Positions 1 through 5,939 of a DNA stretch of 11,697 nucleotides are shown one piece after another (the first letter of the stretch is position 1; every line of letters begins with the position of its first letter). This stretch comes from Oscillospiraceae bacterium (GTDB lineage: Bacteria; Bacillota; Clostridia; Oscillospirales; Acutalibacteraceae). Position numbers and translations under genes: made by a program. The notes under the pieces are model-generated. The model was not told where the DNA came from, did no database searches, and saw only the letters and a list, made by a program, of their open reading frames with translations. The stretch covers positions 1 to 11,697 of the forward strand of contig SVOX01000035.1 in assembly GCA_015066165.1 (NCBI GenBank), in the 5' to 3' direction.

Positions 1-660
1 TGTGAATCTCACGACCAGGCGCTTGTTGGTGACAAGACCATAATGTTCCGCTTGTGTGACGCTGAAATGTATGTTGGTATGCAAAAATTTGGTGGAAATT
101 ACGTGGTTGACAGGGGAATTGCGCTTCATAAAATGATACGTCTTTTAACCTCGACACTTGCGGGTGAGGGATATCTTAATTTTATGGGTAACGAGTTTGG
201 CCATCCTGAGTGGATAGATTTTCCACGTGAGGGTAATGGTTGGAGTTACCATTATTGCCGTAGGCAGTGGTCGCTTGTCGATAACCCCAATTTGCGTTAT
301 TGTGAACTTAATGAATTTGACAAAGCGATGATTTCCTTGCTTAAAAAGGGAAAAATATTAAAACTTGACGCTCAAAACCGTTGGATGCACGAAGACGACA
401 AAGTTTTAATTTACACCAAGGGCGATTATGTATTTATATTTAATTTCCATCCTGAAAAATCGTTTGACGGATATTTTGTTCCTGTTGGCGAAGAAGGGTT
501 TTATAAAACTGTTTTAACAACTGATGACGGTAAGTTCGGCGGTTATTCACGTGTTGATACAACCTTTAAATATAAAGCCGAACAAACACCAGCAAATTGG
601 TGCGGTTTTAAATGCTATTTACCAAGCAGAGCGGCTATTGTTCTTAAAAAAACTAATTAA
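1..660 (+). CDS. glgB: 1,4-alpha-glucan (glycogen) branching enzyme, eukaryote-type GH13, 3' part only
   Basis: The enzyme cuts alpha-1,4 glucan chains and rejoins them as alpha-1,6 branches during glycogen synthesis in the cytoplasm. The frame is open from base 1, so the start and most of the catalytic barrel lie outside the window. The first residues, CESHDQALVGDKTI, hold the conserved region IV of GH13 with the transition-state Asp. They are followed by GEGYLNFMGNEFGHPEW and a W-SYHYCRRQW stretch. These match the eukaryotic/GH13_8 branching enzymes closely; the usual bacterial GlgB has SHDE at this site. The remaining ~110 residues form the C-terminal beta domain. An ATG at base 43 is internal, because family sequence continues upstream of it. 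The next gene starts 11 nt downstream with no terminator between, so cotranscription is likely. The enzyme assignment is firm; the subfamily call rests on motifs recalled by eye. Confidence 0.93.
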   Translation, partial: CESHDQALVGDKTIMFRLCDAEMYVGMQKFGGNYVVDRGIALHKMIRLLTSTLAGEGYLNFMGNEFGHPEWIDFPREGNGWSYHYCRRQWSLVDNPNLRYCELNEFDKAMISLLKKGKILKLDAQNRWMHEDDKVLIYTKGDYVFIFNFHPEKSFDGYFVPVGEEGFYKTVLTTDDGKFGGYSRVDTTFKYKAEQTPANWCGFKCYLPSRAAIVLKKTN

Positions 661-671
661 ACGGTGATATT

Positions 672-1598
672 TTGTTATATTTTATTCTAATTTTTTTAGT
701 ATTATTTTTATTGGTGGTATTATATTTTTTCAACGTTGCATTTGTTAGAAAACAAAAGGTTGACGTTGATAAAATGGATAACACAATTGAAGATGCCCTA
801 AAACCGTATTCCGAAGTCATTGAAAAAGGAACCGAGTTTATAAACAACACCAAGCACAAATGGTATTATATAACCGCTTTTGACGGTATTAAACTTGCAG
901 GTAGATATTATGATAATAACAGTAGTTGTACCATATTTTTATTTCATGGCTACCGTTCAGGCGCTGCACACGATTTTTCTTGCGCTGTTGAAATGTATTA
1001 CAAAATGGGCTTCAATATTTTGCTTGTTGACCAACGTGCACATGGTAAAAGCGAAGGCAAACTTATAACTTTTGGTGTTAAAGAAAGCCGTGACGTTGTT
1101 TCTTGGGCAGAATTTATTAATGCTAAATTTTCACCAAAGCAGTTGATTATCAGCGGTATTTCAATGGGCGCCACAACAGTTTTGTTATCACTTAAACACA
1201 ATTTGCCGCAAAACGTAAAAGGTGTAATTGCCGACTGCGGTTTTACTTCTCCTGCCGATATAATTGAAAAGGTTGGTAAAGATTCTTTTAAAATTAATGC
1301 TCATTTCTTTATTCCGTTTCTTGACTTGGCGTGCAGGGTTTTCGGTAAGTTTTCAATAACTAAAGATTCAACTGTTGATGCAGTTAAAAATACCAATTTG
1401 CCTATCTTGTTTATCCACGGTAAAAAAGATAATTTTGTGCCTTGCGAAATGACGGAAAAAGCGTTTGAAAATTGTAAAAATAATTGTAGAATATTTTTAT
1501 CAAAAGAAGCAGGGCATGGGTTGAGTTTTTTGGTTGATACTGAAATTGTTTTAAGTCAACTTAAAGATTTCTTAAAATTTTGTATTGAAGACGTTTAA
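672..1598 (+). CDS. membrane-anchored alpha/beta hydrolase
   Basis: A serine hydrolase of the alpha/beta fold; the substrate (ester, peptide or thioester) cannot be told from sequence. A hydrophobic N-terminal segment (residues 2-25) should anchor it in the membrane; its topology is not certain. The fold signatures run in order: FHGYRSG (91-97, oxyanion region), VDQRAHGKSEG (119-129), the nucleophile elbow GISMG with Ser164, DCGFTSP (188-194), the acid in HGKKDNF (Asp253) and the base in GHG (His282). The catalytic triad is therefore complete and the length (308 aa) is normal. The start is TTG at 672, preceded by GGTGAT (663-668), which can pair with the anti-Shine-Dalgarno; no ATG is available before the first motifs. 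It lies 11 nt after the branching enzyme gene and is probably in its transcript. The nearest characterised relatives are YqkD/BAAT-like hydrolases; glycogen context alone does not give it a role. Confidence 0.85.
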   Translation: MLYFILIFLVLFLLVVLYFFNVAFVRKQKVDVDKMDNTIEDALKPYSEVIEKGTEFINNTKHKWYYITAFDGIKLAGRYYDNNSSCTIFLFHGYRSGAAHDFSCAVEMYYKMGFNILLVDQRAHGKSEGKLITFGVKESRDVVSWAEFINAKFSPKQLIISGISMGATTVLLSLKHNLPQNVKGVIADCGFTSPADIIEKVGKDSFKINAHFFIPFLDLACRVFGKFSITKDSTVDAVKNTNLPILFIHGKKDNFVPCEMTEKAFENCKNNCRIFLSKEAGHGLSFLVDTEIVLSQLKDFLKFCIEDV

Positions 1599-1604
1599 TT
1601 AGTG

Positions 1605-1633
1605 TTGACATTTTTGGTTTTTAATTATAGAAT
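1605..1633 (+). promoter_or_regulatory. sigma-A-type promoter for the lipoprotein gene
   Basis: TTGACA (1605-1610, a perfect -35) is followed by a 17-nt spacer and TAGAAT (1628-1633). A TATAAT at 1634-1639 is an alternative -10 but would give a 23-nt spacer. The promoter begins 6 nt after the hydrolase stop codon, and the lipoprotein ATG lies about 30 nt past the -10. Confidence 0.75.
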
Positions 1634-1662
1634 TATAATATAAAAACAGTTGGAGAAAATTT

Positions 1663-2397
1663 ATGAAATTTTTAAAAGCATTGTCTTTAATTTTAGTTTT
1701 TGTCTTTGTATTATCACTTTGCGGTTGTAAAGTGCCTGACAAGACATATGGTGTTACAAGTGAAGGTCAAACTGCAAACGGCGAATCTTTAGCGCAAACA
1801 ACATCTGTGCCTGAAATCACTTCACTCGATAGCAAAATGTCAAAATATTTTGATATAAGTGTTTTTGATGAAGAAAATTACGCCGATATTTATTTGGGTA
1901 AAAAGTTTGAAATAAATGCAGTTTACGCAAATAGTTATTTTTCGGTTCCATCAACTATTGAAGAAATTGCAAAAAGCGGTTGGAAACTTGTAAAAGGCAG
2001 TGATTATGATGATAATTCACTGGTTTATGCAAAAGAAACGGTAGAACTTGTTTTTGAAAACGAAAAAGGCGCTAAAATTACCGCTTTGTTTTATAATTCT
2101 TCAAATTCTTCGATTCGCCTTATAAACTGCGAAATTGTAAAATTCAGTATTAATAACGGTTATTTTAAAAACAAGAAAAAATACTCTCAATTTAACATAT
2201 GCGGTATTACTAATACTGCCGTTATTACCGATATTATAAACATTTTAGGTACTCCGTCTCATTTTTATAAAAAGACTGATAACACCTATTATTTTGATTA
2301 TTTTTTAGAAAAACGTGACCGTCGTAACAAGATTAGAATTCATATCGACCTTGAAGACGATGCAATAACGGCTATTGAATTTTCAAATTATGATTAA
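1663..2397 (+). CDS. predicted lipoprotein of unknown function
   Basis: I do not recognise this family. The first 22 residues form a lipoprotein signal peptide: MKFLK, then a hydrophobic run, then L-C-G-C with Cys22 as the likely lipidated residue (Cys20 is a poorer fit because Leu precedes it). A Thr/Ser/Gln-rich linker (about 25-55) follows, as in surface lipoproteins. Two mixed alpha/beta stretches come next (about 60-155 and 165-244). The second has a ...ILGTP...YYFDY...IHIDLEDDAITAIEF pattern that recalls small BamE/SmpA-like or DUF4309-like lipoprotein folds; this is a weak resemblance only. ATG at 1663 is chosen for the GGAG at 1652-1655. The gene has its own strong promoter and ends just before a hairpin, so it may be a separate transcription unit. 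It is probably displayed on the outer face of the cell membrane. Confidence 0.8.
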   Translation: MKFLKALSLILVFVFVLSLCGCKVPDKTYGVTSEGQTANGESLAQTTSVPEITSLDSKMSKYFDISVFDEENYADIYLGKKFEINAVYANSYFSVPSTIEEIAKSGWKLVKGSDYDDNSLVYAKETVELVFENEKGAKITALFYNSSNSSIRLINCEIVKFSINNGYFKNKKKYSQFNICGITNTAVITDIINILGTPSHFYKKTDNTYYFDYFLEKRDRRNKIRIHIDLEDDAITAIEFSNYD

Positions 2398-2434
2398 AAC
2401 ATTTTGGCTGTCACATTGTGGCGGCCAAAATTTT
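2396..2434 (+). terminator. hairpin with short U-run between lipoprotein and DUF1015 genes
   Basis: ATTTTGGC (2401-2408) pairs with GCCAAAAT (2424-2431), with CAC/GTG (2412-2414 / 2418-2420) able to pair inside. The flanking AAAA and TTT extend the stem past a bulged C. The U-run is short and the AAGGAG ribosome site of the next gene starts at 2435, directly against the stem. It could be a weak terminator, an attenuator or an mRNA 5'-end stabiliser; no separate promoter is visible for the next gene. Confidence 0.5.
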
Positions 2435-2448
2435 AAGGAGACTACATA

Positions 2449-3624
2449 ATGAATAAATATTTTTACCCTTGTGATTTTTTGTTACCTAAAGAAAATTTTG
2501 AAAAATGGGCGGTTGTTGCTTGTGACCAATACACTTCCGAACCGGAATATTGGCAAAATGTAGAAAATTTTGTTGGTAACGCACCTTCGGCGCTTAATAT
2601 TATTTTACCCGAAGTTTATTTGCAAAAAGATAATAGCCAACGAATATCAAATATTAATGCAAAAATGCAAGAATATATTGAAAACGACGTTTTTCAAAAG
2701 GTAGAAGATACATTTATTTACGTTGAACGTGAAGTTTCGGGCGGAAAAATCAGAAAGGGAATAGTAGGTCTTATAAAACTTGACGATTATTCTTACGAAA
2801 AAGGCGCTAAAACTTTGGTAAGAGCCACCGAAGCCACCGTAATTGAAAGAATACCGCCACGTGTTGAAATTCGTAAAGATGCCGCTTTGGAACTTCCACA
2901 CGTAATGCTTTTGATAGATGATGAAAATATGACGGTTATTGAACCGTTATCGCAAAAGTGCGATGATTTTAAAAAGGTTTATGATTTTGATTTGATGCAA
3001 CAAAGCGGTCATATTAAGGGTTTCGCAGTTGATAAAAACACTGTTAATACAATTCAAACTGCTTTAGAAAAGTTGGTTGACGGTAAGCAAGATAAATTCT
3101 TGTTTGCGGTTGGTGACGGTAACCATTCACTTGCTACCGCAAAAGAATGTAATTCTTTGTATGCTACGGTTGAAATTGTTAATATTCACGACTGTTCTTT
3201 AGAGTTTGAGCCAATTTACCGTGTTTTGTTTAACGTTGAGCCCGAAAAATTAATTGCTGATTTTGTTGCCGCTCACGGAGAATATTATGGCGAAGATGCG
3301 CAAAAATTCACTTGTTGCTATGGAGATACTGTTAAAGAAATTTCGGTAAAACCTACCGGCAAGTTGGCTGTTGCAACACTTCAAACTTGGCTTGATAAGT
3401 ACCTTGAACAAAACGCTGATGTAAAAATAGATTATATTCACGGTCAAGACGTTGTTCATTCGCTTTCACGTCAGCCAAACACTTTAGGGTTCATTTTTGA
3501 CGGTATGCAAAAAAGTGAACTTTTCCCTGCAATTAAGCAAGACGGTTCACTCCCACGTAAAACTTTTTCAATGGGTAACGCATGTGATAAACGTTTCTAT
3601 ATTGAAGCAAGACTTAATAAATAA
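2449..3624 (+). CDS. DUF1015 family protein
   Basis: A full-length (391 aa) member of the DUF1015/COG4198 family, whose biochemical role I cannot state with confidence. Family hallmarks are the N-terminal VVACDQYTSEPEYW (22-35), the VRATEATVIERIPPRVEIR stretch (124-142) and the VGDGNHSLATAK motif (221-232), the Firmicute version of the more common DGHHRYETA. No signal peptide or membrane segment is seen, so it should be cytosolic. From family knowledge, DUF1015 genes often sit next to serA and serC in Clostridia, which hints at serine metabolism; neither gene is present here. ATG at 2449 has an AAGGAG site (2435-2440) at 8 nt spacing. The gene is preceded by a hairpin and followed within 7 nt by a strong terminator, so it ends its transcript. 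The family assignment is secure; the function is not. Confidence 0.85.
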   Translation: MNKYFYPCDFLLPKENFEKWAVVACDQYTSEPEYWQNVENFVGNAPSALNIILPEVYLQKDNSQRISNINAKMQEYIENDVFQKVEDTFIYVEREVSGGKIRKGIVGLIKLDDYSYEKGAKTLVRATEATVIERIPPRVEIRKDAALELPHVMLLIDDENMTVIEPLSQKCDDFKKVYDFDLMQQSGHIKGFAVDKNTVNTIQTALEKLVDGKQDKFLFAVGDGNHSLATAKECNSLYATVEIVNIHDCSLEFEPIYRVLFNVEPEKLIADFVAAHGEYYGEDAQKFTCCYGDTVKEISVKPTGKLAVATLQTWLDKYLEQNADVKIDYIHGQDVVHSLSRQPNTLGFIFDGMQKSELFPAIKQDGSLPRKTFSMGNACDKRFYIEARLNK

Positions 3625-3630
3625 TTTTTT

Positions 3631-3667
3631 AACCGCAATCTTTATAGGTTGCGGTTTTATGATTTTT
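3631..3667 (+). terminator. intrinsic terminator after the DUF1015 gene
   Basis: AACCGCAATC (3631-3640) pairs over 10 bp (one G-U) with GGTTGCGGTT (3647-3656) around the loop TTTATA. The U-rich tail TTTATGATTTTTT follows. The minus strand has no T-run after the stem, so it acts on the + strand. Confidence 0.88.
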
Positions 3668-3687
3668 TAAAAATTTGTTTATATAAG

Positions 3688-3716
3688 TTGAAAAATGTAT
3701 ATAAATGTGGTATTAT
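3688..3716 (+). promoter_or_regulatory. sigma-A-type promoter for the ZIP transporter gene
   Basis: TTGAAA (3688-3693), a 17-nt spacer and TATTAT (3711-3716) lie between the upstream terminator and the AAGGAG (3735-3740) of the transporter gene. No metal-responsive operator was recognised around it. Confidence 0.7.
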
Positions 3717-3748
3717 CGATATGTTAATTTTGTTAAGGAGTTCTTTAA

Positions 3749-4588
3749 ATGGATGTTATTGGAACGTTAATTATAACAACCGCTATTGCCGGTGTCTTGG
3801 GAACGGGGCTTGGCGGTTTGATTGGTGCATTACTTCAAAAAGATTCTAACCGCACTGTTAGTTTGCTTTTAAGTTTTGCTGCAGGAGTTATGTTAAGTGT
3901 TGTTTGTTTTGATTTGGTTGTTGAAGCAATTGAAACAAAAACAGGCATTTTAAACGTAATTCTTTCTATTGCGCTTGGTGTTTCGGTTACATATTTGTTG
4001 AATTATATAATCGACCGTAAGACCACACCTGAAATTGCACATATTGATGAAAGCCACCCAAAAACTGCCGATGATTTGGATGAACTAATTCATAGTGACC
4101 ACTTGGAACATCACGCCACCAATAATGATAATAAACTTTCGCTTTTTGTCGCAGGAATTGTTATGGCTTGTGCTATAGCACTTCACAACGTGCCTGAAGG
4201 TATGACAATTGGTGCTTCTTATGCGGTTGAAAATGCTACGTTAGGAAAAGCATCAATCGTTTTAGCAATACTTATTGGTTTGCATAATATACCCGAAGGT
4301 ATGGCGGTGTCTCTTCCGCTTATAAGCGGTGGTATGAAGAAGATAAAGGCGGTTATAATTACTGCCGCAACCGGAATACCAACAATTATTGGCGCATTGT
4401 TTGGCTATTGGCTTGGTGAAATTGGACCGTTGGGTTTAACTTTAAGTCTTGGCTTTGCAAGTGGGGCAATGCTTTACGTTGTTTTTGGTGAAATATTTCC
4501 ACAGTCTATACTTATGTATAACAGTAAATTACCCGCTTTTTCAGCAATAGTTGGTATGCTTGTAGGTTTACTTATTATTTTCGCTTGA
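3749..4588 (+). CDS. ZIP family divalent metal transporter (ZupT/GufA type)
   Basis: An inner-membrane ZIP carrier, expected to move Zn2+ and perhaps Fe2+ or Mn2+ into the cytoplasm. The 279-aa protein has about eight hydrophobic segments (near 5-30, 36-58, 66-87, 130-152, 168-190, 198-222, 226-248, 262-279). Two copies of the metal-site signature are intact: HNVPEG (146-151) in the fourth segment and HNIPEG (179-184) in the fifth. Between the third and fourth segments lies a polar loop (about 91-128) with seven His residues, including EHH at 120-122, the usual variable metal-binding loop of ZIP proteins. ATG at 3749 follows AAGGAG with 8 nt spacing. The gene has its own promoter. Its stop codon lies inside the -35 box of the tRNA-Leu promoter, and no terminator separates the two. 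The exact metal is not determined by sequence. Confidence 0.92.
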   Translation: MDVIGTLIITTAIAGVLGTGLGGLIGALLQKDSNRTVSLLLSFAAGVMLSVVCFDLVVEAIETKTGILNVILSIALGVSVTYLLNYIIDRKTTPEIAHIDESHPKTADDLDELIHSDHLEHHATNNDNKLSLFVAGIVMACAIALHNVPEGMTIGASYAVENATLGKASIVLAILIGLHNIPEGMAVSLPLISGGMKKIKAVIITAATGIPTIIGALFGYWLGEIGPLGLTLSLGFASGAMLYVVFGEIFPQSILMYNSKLPAFSAIVGMLVGLLIIFA

Positions 4589-4613
4589 CAAATTGTTTGA
4601 ATTAATGTAAAAT
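4585..4613 (+). promoter_or_regulatory. strong promoter for tRNA-Leu, overlapping the ZIP gene stop codon
   Basis: A perfect TTGACA (4585-4590) overlaps the TGA stop at 4586-4588. It is followed by exactly 17 nt and TAAAAT (4608-4613). Transcription would start near 4620, a few bases before the mature tRNA 5' end at 4626, as is usual for tRNA genes. Confidence 0.85.
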
Positions 4614-4625
4614 AATCTTTGTTCT

Positions 4626-4708
4626 GCGGGTGTGGCGGAATTGGCAGACGCACTAGCCTTAGGAGCTAGCGCTTACGCGTGCAGGTTCAAGTCCTGTCAC
4701 CCGCACCA
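4626..4708 (+). tRNA. tRNA-Leu, anticodon UAG (reads CUA)
   Basis: All arms can be folded. The acceptor GCGGGTG pairs with CACCCGC, followed by the discriminator A and an encoded CCA. The D arm is closed by GCG/CGC. The anticodon stem CTAGC/GCTAG encloses the loop CTTAGGA with anticodon TAG. A class II variable arm (CGC-TTAC-GCG) is present, as expected for leucine. The T arm is GCAGG-TTCAAGT-CCTGT with one G-U pair. It stands alone, with its own promoter and terminator. Confidence 0.97.
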
Positions 4709-4743
4709 AAAAAAGAGAAGCTTTTTCAAGCTTCTCTTTTTTT
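4709..4743 (+). terminator. intrinsic terminator of tRNA-Leu, probably bidirectional
   Basis: AAGAGAAGCTT (4713-4723) pairs perfectly with AAGCTTCTCTT (4728-4738) around TTTC, followed by T's to 4743. A matching A-run (4708-4714) precedes the stem, so the minus strand also reads as stem plus T-run and transcripts from either side could end here. Confidence 0.92.
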
Positions 4744-4745
4744 AT

Positions 4746-4901
4746 CCAATCCGAAGGATTGGTATGTAATCGCCGATAGGCGCATGTAATCAGTTCGTAA
4801 AGCGAACTGTATGTCATCAAGCCGCAAGGATTGTATGTTTTCGTCTTCGGATTGACTCCATCCAACACTTCGTGTTGATTACAATCCGCAACATGTTGTG
4901 G
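4746..4901. repeat. array of seven short hairpins separated by constant 8-nt linkers
   Basis: Hairpins lie at 4746-4762 (7-bp stem, CCAATCC/GGATTGG), 4771-4782 (CGCC/GGCG), 4791-4809 (CAGTTCG/CGAACTG), 4818-4833 (CAAGCC/GGATTG, one mismatch), 4842-4854 (degenerate), 4863-4877 (CAACAC/GTGTTG) and 4886-4901 (CCGCAA/TTGTGG, one G-U). Stem sequence and length vary. The six linkers are all exactly 8 nt: TATGTAAT, CATGTAAT, TATGTCAT, TATGTTTT, ACTCCATC and ATTACAAT. The sixth looks like the linker in reverse complement. Arms differ between units while pairing is kept, so this is not a simple tandem repeat. It starts right after the tRNA-Leu terminator. Function is unknown; it may be a mobile miniature repeat family of Clostridia. 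Confidence 0.8.
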
Positions 4902-4975
4902 TACATCTAGTGATTTTAATTAAAAGCATAAAAGATAAGAAAAAATAGCAATATAAAGTTGAAATAAAAAAATCA

Positions 4976-5016
4976 GGTTTTAGACCGGTTCCATTTTGAG
5001 TGTCGGTCCCAAAATC
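4976..5016 (+). other. possible structured RNA hairpin competing with the next terminator
   Basis: GACCG (4983-4987) pairs with CGGTC (5004-5008). Beyond a small internal loop, GGTTTT (4976-4981) can pair with AAAATC (5011-5016). Those last bases are also the 5' arm of the strong terminator at 5011-5048, so the two structures exclude each other, as in attenuators. I find no convincing promoter upstream and no gene directly downstream. The remaining bases from 4902 to 4975 are AT-rich with nothing recognisable. Confidence 0.3.
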
Positions 5017-5050
5017 CAAATTCAACCTATAGGTTGGGTTTGGATTTTTT
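5011..5050 (+). terminator. strong intrinsic terminator with no obvious upstream gene
   Basis: A 17-bp stem with two G-U pairs (5011-5027 with 5032-5048) closes the loop TATA and runs into six T's (5045-5050). The stem is longer than any other in the window. The only + strand gene product it could end is the tRNA-Leu read-through or an unannotated small transcript; it may also serve the minus-strand stub on its right. The U-run favours the + strand. Confidence 0.8.
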
Positions 5051-5057
5051 ATTAATA

Positions 5058-5141
5058 TTACGTGTCACGGTAGCCAATTTCAGGATTTTTCCAAATATAT
5101 TCAAATGCATTGTGAATAAACTTTTTGTGTTTTTCTACCAT
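5058..5141 (-). pseudogene. remnant of an M20-type peptidase/amidohydrolase, N-terminal stub
   Basis: Read on the minus strand, ATG at 5141 opens 27 codons that end at TAA (5060-5058). Residues 13-27 read FEYIWKNPEIGYRDT. This fits the N-terminal helix signature of M20 peptidases and aminobenzoyl-glutamate/hippurate-type amidohydrolases (W-x-N-P-E-x-G-x-x-E/D-x-x-T). A full protein would have some 370-450 residues, so nearly everything downstream is missing, and the reading frame stops right beside the terminator hairpin. No good ribosome site precedes the ATG. It is best explained as what is left after a deletion or rearrangement. The match is a short motif recognised by eye, so chance similarity is possible. 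The bases from 5142 to 5228 hold nothing else I can name. Confidence 0.42.
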
Positions 5142-5228
5142 ATTGATGTATTTTTCTATATAAAATATCTCAAAAATCGGTTTAGCACCTTTTTTATAAA
5201 TAATCAATACTGTTAATATAAAAACTTC

Positions 5229-5257
5229 TTGCAAAATACAGTGTTATAAGTTATAAT
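5229..5257 (+). promoter_or_regulatory. sigma-A-type promoter for the cytidylate-kinase-like gene
   Basis: TTGCAA (5229-5234), a 17-nt spacer and a perfect TATAAT (5252-5257) lie 38 nt before the ATG at 5296. Confidence 0.72.
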
Positions 5258-5295
5258 TATAATATAATAAAAACAATTATGTAGAGGTGTATTTA

Positions 5296-5919
5296 ATGGC
5301 AAAAAACTTCATTATTACAATTGGAAGACAATATGGTAGCGGCGGTCACGAAATTGCACGTGAACTTGCTAAAATTTTAGACGTTAAAATGTATGATAAA
5401 GAACTTATTGAACTTGGTGCAATAAAAAGCGGTATTAGTGAAGATGTTTTGCACATGTATGATGAACACCCCACAAACAGTTTACTTTATTCAATGTCTT
5501 TAGGTGTGAATCCTTTCAATTCATCGATTTCGGGTATGTCTTACGTTCCACTTGGCGACCGTGTTTTCAGCGCACAGGCAGACGTTATTCGTGAAATTGC
5601 TGAAAAAGATGAATCTTGCATATTTGTTGGCCGTTGCGCTAACAGTATTTTGAAAGATAAAGAAAACGTAATTAACATTTTTATCCATGCTGATATTGAG
5701 CAACGTATTGACCGTATTTGTGAGTATGAAAAAATTTCACGTGGTGCCGCTGAAAGTATTATCCGCAAAGCAGATAAAAGAAGAGCGGGTTACTGCAGTC
5801 ACTTCACCGGTTTTAAATGGGGTGACGTTGCCGGTTATGACATTTGCATAAATAGTGGTATTGGATATGAAAATGTTGTGCAACTTATTAAAACGCTTGT
5901 GGAAAATTTAAATAAATAG
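5296..5919 (+). CDS. cytidylate kinase-like family protein
   Basis: A P-loop protein related to CMP kinase (the cytidylate-kinase-like, AAA_26-type group); its true substrate is not established. The nucleotide-binding loop is IGRQYGSGGHEIA (residues 9-21). The canonical kinase Lys after GSG is replaced by Gly-His, which is typical of this group but leaves catalysis unproven. The IFVGRCANSIL stretch, the FIHADIEQRIDRI segment and the basic lid RKADKRRAGYCSHF (about 158-171) match the expected order in a nucleotide kinase. I chose ATG at 5296 because AGAGGTG (5283-5289) is correctly spaced for it. A GTG at 5287 in the same frame overlaps that ribosome site and is unlikely. The gene has its own promoter and is followed by a terminator-like hairpin. 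It is probably cytosolic; 207 aa is normal for the family. Confidence 0.85.
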   Translation: MAKNFIITIGRQYGSGGHEIARELAKILDVKMYDKELIELGAIKSGISEDVLHMYDEHPTNSLLYSMSLGVNPFNSSISGMSYVPLGDRVFSAQADVIREIAEKDESCIFVGRCANSILKDKENVINIFIHADIEQRIDRICEYEKISRGAAESIIRKADKRRAGYCSHFTGFKWGDVAGYDICINSGIGYENVVQLIKTLVENLNK

Positions 5920-5939
5920 TTTTATTTATCGTAACAAAT

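Noticed and set aside
653..859. Minus-strand frame opposite the hydrolase start
   Set aside because: A shadow of the hydrolase gene; it has no ribosome site and no family resemblance.
4659..4868. 69-codon minus-strand frame ending in VTGLEPARVSASS
   Set aside because: It is the antisense of the tRNA-Leu gene, its terminator and part of the hairpin array. The VTGLEPAR string is a well-known artefact of translating tRNA genes backwards.
4746..4901. CRISPR array
   Set aside because: There is no constant repeat of 23-40 nt with unique spacers. Here the short linkers are near constant and the palindromes vary, and no cas gene is nearby.
5034..5216. 60-codon + strand frame between the terminator and the kinase-like gene
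   Set aside because: It starts inside the terminator stem, has no ribosome site, and its Phe/Ile/Lys-rich content reflects AT-rich DNA. The opposite strand holds the M20-like motif.
5287..5295. GTG start at 5287 for the cytidylate-kinase-like gene
   Set aside because: The GTG overlaps the AGAGGTG ribosome site that is properly spaced for ATG at 5296.
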